A DNA stretch of 64,000 bases from Streptosporangium subroseum. Its GTDB lineage: Bacteria > Actinomycetota > Actinomycetes > Streptosporangiales > Streptosporangiaceae. The stretch spans positions 62,001 to 126,000 of the forward strand of contig NZ_FZOD01000007.1 in NCBI RefSeq assembly GCF_900188345.1. The letters run 5' to 3'. The position numbers and the translations under genes were made by a program. A model generated the notes under the pieces. It worked only from the letters and a program-made list of their open reading frames with translations. It ran no database searches and had not been told where the DNA came from. Each line of letters begins with the position of its first letter. The first letter of the stretch is position 1. Of this stretch, positions 58,950 to 64,000 are shown piece after piece.

Positions 58950-59840
58950 TCAGCGGAGTTTGGGGTCCAGGGCGTCACGGACGACGTCGCCCAGCAGCAG
59001 GAAGCTGAGCACCGTCGCGGTGAGGAACAGCGACGGGAAGACGAGCAGGTGGGGGTTCTCGGCGAAGTAGGACTGGGCGACGTTGAGCTGCAGGCCCCAG
59101 GAGACGTCGGGATACTGCAGGCCCACGCCCAGGTAGTCAAGGGTGGCCTCGCCGGCGATGACGTTGCCCACGTTGAGCATGGCCACCACGAAGACCGGGG
59201 CGATCGCGTTGGGCAGGATGTGCTTGAACATGATCCGCCGATCATTCGCGCCGAGCATCCGGGCGGCGGCCACGAAGTCCATGTCGCGGACCGCGATCAC
59301 CTGGGCGCGCATGAGACGGGTCATCGTGGTCCAGCCCAGCACGACCAGTGCCAGGGTCATCGCCCAGATGCCGTGCCGGGGGAAGGCGATCAGGATCACG
59401 GTCGCGCCCAGGACGAAGGGGATGCCGAAGAACACGTCGGTGAGCCGGGAGATGACCGCGTCCAGCCAGCCGCCATAGTAACCGGCGAGCAGGCCGAGCA
59501 CGATCGAGATGAGCAGCGCGAAGACCGTCACCGCGATGCCGATCATGACGGAGGCGCGGGTGCCGTGCACGATCTGCGACCAGTACTCGCAGCCTTGGGT
59601 GTCGTAGCCGAACACCGCGACGCCGTCCGGTCCCTTCCTGAACAGCCGCAGGTTGCACCTCTCGTACGGGCCGAGCCCGGTGAACAGGCCGGGAAAGGCT
59701 GCCATCACGACGGCGACCACGAGGATCACCGCCGAGAGCCAGAAGATCACCCGGCCGCGCAGTTCCAGCCAGGCGTCGTACCAGAGCGACCCCGGCTTCA
59801 TCCGGTCCGCCCCCGTCTCCGCGATCTGGGCCTCAAGCAC
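58950..59840 (-). CDS. Peptide ABC transporter permease (DppC type)
   Basis: The 296-residue product has an N-terminal cytoplasmic helix, an extracytoplasmic insert with two cysteines (ERCNLRLF, TQGCEYW) and five to six transmembrane segments with the EAA-like loop (AARMLGANDRRIMFKHILPN). It is the second permease of a dipeptide/oligopeptide importer. The GTG start lies 8 bp inside the upstream permease gene, so translation is coupled. No ATPase genes follow within the window. Confidence 0.92.
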   Translation of the reverse strand: MLEAQIAETGADRMKPGSLWYDAWLELRGRVIFWLSAVILVVAVVMAAFPGLFTGLGPYERCNLRLFRKGPDGVAVFGYDTQGCEYWSQIVHGTRASVMIGIAVTVFALLISIVLGLLAGYYGGWLDAVISRLTDVFFGIPFVLGATVILIAFPRHGIWAMTLALVVLGWTTMTRLMRAQVIAVRDMDFVAAARMLGANDRRIMFKHILPNAIAPVFVVAMLNVGNVIAGEATLDYLGVGLQYPDVSWGLQLNVAQSYFAENPHLLVFPSLFLTATVLSFLLLGDVVRDALDPKLR

Positions 59841-60756
59841 GGCGGATCCTCGGGTCGAGCACGCCGTACAGGAGGTCGACGAGCAGGTTGACCACGATGA
59901 AGATCATCACAAGCATGGTGACGATGCCGACGACGACGGGACCCTCCTGGAGCTGGATGGACTGGAAGACCTGCTGGCCGATGCCCGGCAGGTTGAAGAT
60001 GCCCTCGGTGACGATCGCGCCGGCCATCAGGTTGCCGAAGTCCACGCCGAGGAAGGTGACCACCGGGATCAGCGAGTTGCGCAGCGCGTGCCTGCCGATC
60101 ACCCGTCTTCGGCGCAGTCCTTTGGCGCGTGCCGTACGGACGTAGTCGGCCCGCACGTTCTCGATCAGGCTGGTGCGGGTCAGCCGTGCCACGTAGGCCA
60201 GGCCGAACGAGCCCAGCACCATGCCGGGCAGCAGGTAGCTGACCGGCCACCCCTCGTCCACGCCCGCGGTCGGGAACAGCGCGAGGTTCAGGCCCAGCAG
60301 GATCTGCGCGGTGTAGCCGACGACAAAGACGGGGACCGCGATGACAAACGTGGTCCCGGCCAGCACCGCCGTGTCGGCGATCCCGCCCCGGCGCAGCCCC
60401 GCGATCACGCCGAGGCCGATGCCGACCACGAGCTCGAAGATCCAGGCGGTGACGGCGAGCTGTGCGGTCACCGCCCACCGTCCCTGGAGCAGCTCGCTGA
60501 CCGGCTGCCCGGTGAAGGTCTGCCCCAGATCGCCCTGGACGGCGTTCAGCATGTAGCGGCCGTACTGGACGAGCAGCGGGTCGTTGAGGTGGTAGCGCTC
60601 CCGGAGCGTGTGGAGGAGCTCGGGAGACAGGGGCTTGTCCCCCGCCAGGGCCACGATCGGATCGCCGGGCAGCGCGAAGACCATCGCGTAGATCAGGAAC
60701 GTGGTGGCGAAGAAGACCGGGACGGCCTGGAGCAGCCGCTGGATCGTGTATCTCAC
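59833..60756 (-). CDS. Peptide ABC transporter permease (DppB type)
   Basis: The GTG start at 60756 gives 307 residues with the family's N-terminal pattern (YTIQRLLQAVPVFFATTFLI), six transmembrane segments and the EAA loop (TARAKGLRRRRVIGRHALRN). It partners the DppC-type protein. The wider open frame upstream belongs to the end of the binding-protein gene on another frame and is not coding. The gap to the binding-protein gene is 65 bp. Confidence 0.92.
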   Translation of the reverse strand: MRYTIQRLLQAVPVFFATTFLIYAMVFALPGDPIVALAGDKPLSPELLHTLRERYHLNDPLLVQYGRYMLNAVQGDLGQTFTGQPVSELLQGRWAVTAQLAVTAWIFELVVGIGLGVIAGLRRGGIADTAVLAGTTFVIAVPVFVVGYTAQILLGLNLALFPTAGVDEGWPVSYLLPGMVLGSFGLAYVARLTRTSLIENVRADYVRTARAKGLRRRRVIGRHALRNSLIPVVTFLGVDFGNLMAGAIVTEGIFNLPGIGQQVFQSIQLQEGPVVVGIVTMLVMIFIVVNLLVDLLYGVLDPRIRRA

Positions 60757-60821
60757 GGTCGCGCCTCGGGGGAAGACCCCGGAGCGGTGTGCTCCGGGGT
60801 CGCGAGTGCCTCGTGGATCAA

Positions 60822-62438
60822 CTACTTCACCGTGATCAGGTCGAGGTTCGGGCTGTAGGCGTCGATCTGGACTCCGGTGATCTTGTCGGAGTATCCGCCC
60901 TGGTCCTGCCAGTTCCAGAGCGGGGCCATCGGCATCTCGCGCAGCGCCACGTCCTCGGCCTGCTGGTAGAGGGGGATGCTGGCCTCCATGCCGGCCGCGG
61001 AGTTGGCCTGGGCGATCAGGTCGTTGAACTCCTTGCTCTCCCAGCCCATCCGGTTGCCCTCTCCCCACATCGGCTGCAGGTAGTTCTGCGGGCTCGGGTA
61101 GTCCATCACCCAGTTGTTGCGGTACGGCCCGTCCTGCTTGTGCTCGCGGAGCGTCGACAGGTAGTCGGCCGCCGGGACCTTGCGGAACTGGATGTCGGCG
61201 ATCCCGAGGTTGTCCTTGAGCTGGTTGGCCACCGCGGTCATCCACTGCTCGTAGCTGGGATCGGCGTTGGAGAAGTAGAGGTTCATCGTGCCGCTGAACC
61301 CGCCGGCCTTGTCGAACAGCGCCTTGGCCTTGGCCACGTCGTAGACGCAGGCCTCGCCGCAGGCGCCCTCCCGGTAGCCCGGCACCAGCGGCGCCACCAG
61401 CGAGCTCATCGGCTTGAAGGCGCCGTTGAACACCGCGTCCACGATCGCCTGCCGGTCGATGGCCATCGAGATGGCCCTGCGCAGGTCGGCACTGGCGAAG
61501 CGCTTGTCGAAGACGGGGAAGCCCAGGTAGTCCATGGTCCCGCTCGGCGTGGCCACGAACCTGTCGCCGAGCAGCTTCTTGGCCTCGGGGGCGCTGGCCG
61601 GCGGAATCGTCTGGATCAGGTCCACCTTGCCGGCCCGCAGGTCCACGTAGGCGGTGTCGCGGCTCTCATAGATCTTGAAGTTGATCGAGCCGGACTTGGC
61701 GGGGCGAGGCCCGGCGTAGCCCTCGAACTTCTTCACCTTGATCTGCCGGTTGCGCACCCAGGTGCCGTCCAGGGCGAACGGTCCGTTGCCGATCGGCTTG
61801 ATGTCGTAGGCCGCCAGGTCGGCGAAGGCCGCCTTGGGCATCGGGGCGAACCCGGTGTAGGCCAGGGTGATCGGGAACTGGCTGAACGGCCCGGTCAGCG
61901 TCACCTGAAGGGTGTTGGGGTCCACGACCTTGAGCCCGCTCAGCTTGTCGACGGTCGGCTTGGGCGCCTCCTCCGAGCCCTCGGGGGCCTCCGGGTTCAG
62001 CTTGTCGTAGCCCTCGATGTTCTCGAAGTAGTAGTTGTTGGTCCACGCGTTGGGACCGTAGGCCGCGGCGTTCCACGCGTCGGCGAAACTCTCGGCGGTC
62101 ACCGGCTCACCGTTGTGGAACTTCTGCCCCGGCTTGATCTTGATCGTCCAGACCTTCTGGTCCTCGCTGGTCACCGACTCGGCGGCTCGCATCTGCGGCT
62201 GCCCCTTCGCGTCGATGACGACCGGCAGGTCGAACAGCGCCTGCAGGACGGTGATCGAGTAGCTGCTGGAGGTGTTGCCGGGGGTCAGGTGGTCCGGTTC
62301 GGTCAGCGCGACCGAGAACTCCTTGGCGCCCGGCTGCCCGCCGCCGGCCGCCGGCGGCTCCGACCCGCCACACGCGCTCACCGCGAGCGCCGTCGCCAGG
62401 AGGACGGCGAATCCTCGTATTCTCGTCAAGACCGTCAC
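60822..62438 (-). CDS. Peptide-binding lipoprotein of the ABC importer (family 5)
   Basis: The GTG at 62438, preceded by GGGAGGA, gives 538 residues with a lipobox (AVSAC, Cys23). The DppA/OppA-type family-5 fold shows in WTIKIKPGQKFHNGEPVTAE and LRRAISMAIDRQAIVDAVF. It binds peptides, or sometimes nickel, opines or oligosaccharides, outside the cell. It is first in the three-gene importer operon. The LuxR regulator gene starts 118 bp away on the other strand and may control it. Confidence 0.93.
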   Translation of the reverse strand: MTVLTRIRGFAVLLATALAVSACGGSEPPAAGGGQPGAKEFSVALTEPDHLTPGNTSSSYSITVLQALFDLPVVIDAKGQPQMRAAESVTSEDQKVWTIKIKPGQKFHNGEPVTAESFADAWNAAAYGPNAWTNNYYFENIEGYDKLNPEAPEGSEEAPKPTVDKLSGLKVVDPNTLQVTLTGPFSQFPITLAYTGFAPMPKAAFADLAAYDIKPIGNGPFALDGTWVRNRQIKVKKFEGYAGPRPAKSGSINFKIYESRDTAYVDLRAGKVDLIQTIPPASAPEAKKLLGDRFVATPSGTMDYLGFPVFDKRFASADLRRAISMAIDRQAIVDAVFNGAFKPMSSLVAPLVPGYREGACGEACVYDVAKAKALFDKAGGFSGTMNLYFSNADPSYEQWMTAVANQLKDNLGIADIQFRKVPAADYLSTLREHKQDGPYRNNWVMDYPSPQNYLQPMWGEGNRMGWESKEFNDLIAQANSAAGMEASIPLYQQAEDVALREMPMAPLWNWQDQGGYSDKITGVQIDAYSPNLDLITVK

Positions 62439-62556
62439 GTGTTCCTCCCGGGGGGTGTTGCCGGAGAGGGTAAAGAGGCTGACAAGCCGTGACATCGGAG
62501 AGTTTACGTATTCCCTCCGCCGGGGGGCATACGGCACTCTGGGCATGGAGGAGACC

Positions 62557-63534
62557 ATGGACCAGATCACCCTGAGCCCGCGCCACCTCCACGCGTTCAC
62601 CGAGGTGGGTTTTCAGGTCGCCGGACGCAGCGGCGTGCCCGGCGCGATGCGCGCGCTACGCGAGATCGTCGCGCTGGAGGCCTACGAGTTCGTCGCCTAC
62701 GACCCGGCGACCGGGAGGCACCGCAGCCTGGTCTCGGACGGCTACGCGCGGGTCGACGGCGACGCCGCCGAGGAGTATGTCCGGCTCGATCCCTATCGCC
62801 GGGCGATGGACACGCGGACGCCGCTGGTCATGGGCGCCCCGGGCACCGAGCGCTACTTCCGGCGCCACCTCGAGCCGTACGGCTGGCGCGCCGGACTGAC
62901 CACTCCCCTGTTCCTGACCGAGGGCCGCTACACCGGGCTGCTCCATCTGAACGCCCGCGACCCCTCGGCCTTCCTGGGCCAGGCCGGAACGCTGATCAGC
63001 GCCGTCTCCCCCACCCTGGCCCACGTCACCGACCTGAGCCGCTGCGTGATCGACCCCGTCGGCCTGCCGCCGGGCTTCCACGCCGTGGCCTTCGACCGCG
63101 GCGGCACCCGCAGGGACGTCGCCGACACCCCGTCCTCGGAGACCGTCGCCGCCGAGCCCGCCATGGCGGAGCTCGCCAGGGAGTTCATCGACTCCCGCGA
63201 GCTCAACCGGCGCGGGCTCTGGCAGGACGGGACCGGGCGGTGGCATGAGGTGCGGTTGCTGCGCGCCGGCGTCGGACCGCACGGCGCCCTCCAGGGCGCG
63301 GTGATCGCCGAACGCCCGTGCGCCCTGCCGTACGAGCTGACCGCCAGGGAGGTCGATGTGATCACCCACGTCGCGCTCGGCGACTCCAACCCGCAGATCG
63401 CGGCGGCGCTGGTGCTGAGCATCCGTACGGTCACCACCCACCTGGAGCACATCTTCGCCAAGCTCGGCTGCGAGAGCCGGACCCGGCTCACCACCAAGGC
63501 CCTCGCCGAGGGTCTGTGCCGGCTGCTCATCTGA
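62557..63534 (+). CDS. LuxR-family helix-turn-helix regulator
   Basis: ATG 62557 with GGAGGAG upstream gives 325 residues. Residues 1 to about 230 form a GAF-like sensory region (EFVAYDPATGRHRSLVSDGY, TPLFLTEGRYTGLLHLNARD). Residues 255-320 are the LuxR DNA-binding domain (LTAREVDVITHVALGDSNPQ, then RTVTTHLEHIFAKLGC). No receiver domain is present, so it responds to a ligand rather than to phosphorylation. Divergent orientation suggests control of the peptide importer. Confidence 0.88.
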   Translation: MDQITLSPRHLHAFTEVGFQVAGRSGVPGAMRALREIVALEAYEFVAYDPATGRHRSLVSDGYARVDGDAAEEYVRLDPYRRAMDTRTPLVMGAPGTERYFRRHLEPYGWRAGLTTPLFLTEGRYTGLLHLNARDPSAFLGQAGTLISAVSPTLAHVTDLSRCVIDPVGLPPGFHAVAFDRGGTRRDVADTPSSETVAAEPAMAELAREFIDSRELNRRGLWQDGTGRWHEVRLLRAGVGPHGALQGAVIAERPCALPYELTAREVDVITHVALGDSNPQIAAALVLSIRTVTTHLEHIFAKLGCESRTRLTTKALAEGLCRLLI

Positions 63535-63645
63535 GGCCCGGTCCGCCCGGCGGGAGCGGTGTATCGGGGTCCGGTCGGCCCGGGTCCGGCTGAAACCGAG
63601 CCGGCCGTGGTCCGCAGCGGTCCACAGCGGTCCGCCGGGCCGGGT

Positions 63646-64000
63646 TCAGCCGACACCGGCCAGCGTGCCCTTGCGTACGGTGGCCAGCTCCAGCACCAGC
63701 TCGAACCAGACCTTGTTGGAGCCGGCCTCCCTGATCAGGCCCCAGCGGTGCGCCAGCGCCTCCAGCAGGGGCAGGCCGCGGCCTCCCGTCGCGTCGGCCG
63801 ACGCGTGACACACGCAGGGGGCCTCCGACGAGCCCTCGTCCTGGACGCAGACCCGCACACCCTCCGCCGAGTAGGAGACCGTGACGGTGAACACCCCGCC
63901 GTCTCCCGACCGGGAGTGGATCACCGCGTTCGTGGCGATCTCGCTGGTGAGCAGGACGCAGTCGTCGTGAAGGGGATGATCGCGCCCCAGAGACATCGAG
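63646..64000 (-). CDS. RsbW-like ATP-binding anti-sigma/regulatory protein (partial)
   Basis: The frame is open at the window edge, so the N-terminus lies beyond 64000. The visible 118 residues contain a GHKL ATPase: N-box LTSEIATNAVIHS, G1 VQDEGSSEA and G2 GGRGLPLLEALAHRWG. This is the HATPase_c_2 type of small actinomycete serine kinases that bind sigma or anti-anti-sigma factors. Cysteines in the APCVCHA segment between G1 and G2 are unusual. It converges on the LuxR gene. Confidence 0.85.
   Translation of the reverse strand, partial: SMSLGRDHPLHDDCVLLTSEIATNAVIHSRSGDGGVFTVTVSYSAEGVRVCVQDEGSSEAPCVCHASADATGGRGLPLLEALAHRWGLIREAGSNKVWFELVLELATVRKGTLAGVG

Overview
The window is high-GC, densely packed DNA from a filamentous actinomycete. 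Frequent GTG/TTG starts, 4-bp ATGA/GTGA gene overlaps, sugar ABC operons without their own ATPase, an Lsr2 nucleoid protein, LuxR-type ATPase regulators and large secreted RHS and LamG proteins all fit Streptosporangiales or a close relative. The family-level placement is inference, because no rRNA or other phylogenetic marker lies here. I saw no tRNA, rRNA, CRISPR array, complete insertion sequence or prophage.

Layout. 0-6 kb: an ArsR-SRPBCC fusion regulator coupled to a RibD-like reductase, a decayed SARP-type regulator, a secreted wall-anchored protein, a lipoprotein, a YCII protein and an alpha/beta hydrolase with an eroded N-terminus. 6-16 kb: two very large exported proteins, a DNRLRE/double-LamG protein and a 2112-residue RHS/YD-repeat protein with a Lys/Ala/Arg-rich C-terminal tip. 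Two perfect AT-rich palindromes lie upstream and a strong hairpin follows. 16-17 kb: an aldo/keto reductase. 17.5-28.3 kb: a nine-gene divergent carbohydrate locus. One arm is a solute-binding protein, two permeases, a ROK regulator and a Gfo/Idh/MocA oxidoreductase. The other arm is an MDR dehydrogenase, a TIM-barrel isomerase/epimerase, an MGH1-like glycosidase and a GDE-type glucosidase. 28.4-38.5 kb: a PNPOx-family oxidase, a coupled SWIM/DUF pair, a LuxR-type ATPase regulator, small cupin, DUF1330 and SnoaL proteins, and a MESH1-like HD hydrolase with a (Glu-Ser)n tail.

38.5-48 kb: a gene-poor kilobase, lsr2, three peptidases (C39, S9, M20), a pyrimidine-rich repeat block, and an envelope-polysaccharide segment (deacetylase remnant, Wzx-like flippase, DegT-family aminotransferase). 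48-57 kb: a beta-glucan-type locus. It encodes a secreted protein with two catalytic-type domains (GH16 plus clan GH-A) and two discoidin domains, a secreted discoidin-DUF1996 protein, a GH3 beta-glucosidase and a LacI repressor. Four perfect copies of GGAGAGCGCTCTCC sit at the promoters and inside the GH3 3' end, which defines a self-contained regulon. 57-64 kb: a SnoaL protein, a CPBP protease, a peptide ABC importer without ATPases, a LuxR regulator and the C-terminal part of an RsbW-like ATPase cut by the window edge.

A theme across the window is in-frame tandem repetition inside genes: 27-nt units at a signal-peptide junction, 48-nt units in the RHS tip, two separate 36-nt arrays in the two coupled SWIM/DUF genes, and a 6-nt array in the HD gene. 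Gene decay is also frequent, with remnants of a SARP regulator, an alpha/beta hydrolase and a polysaccharide deacetylase.
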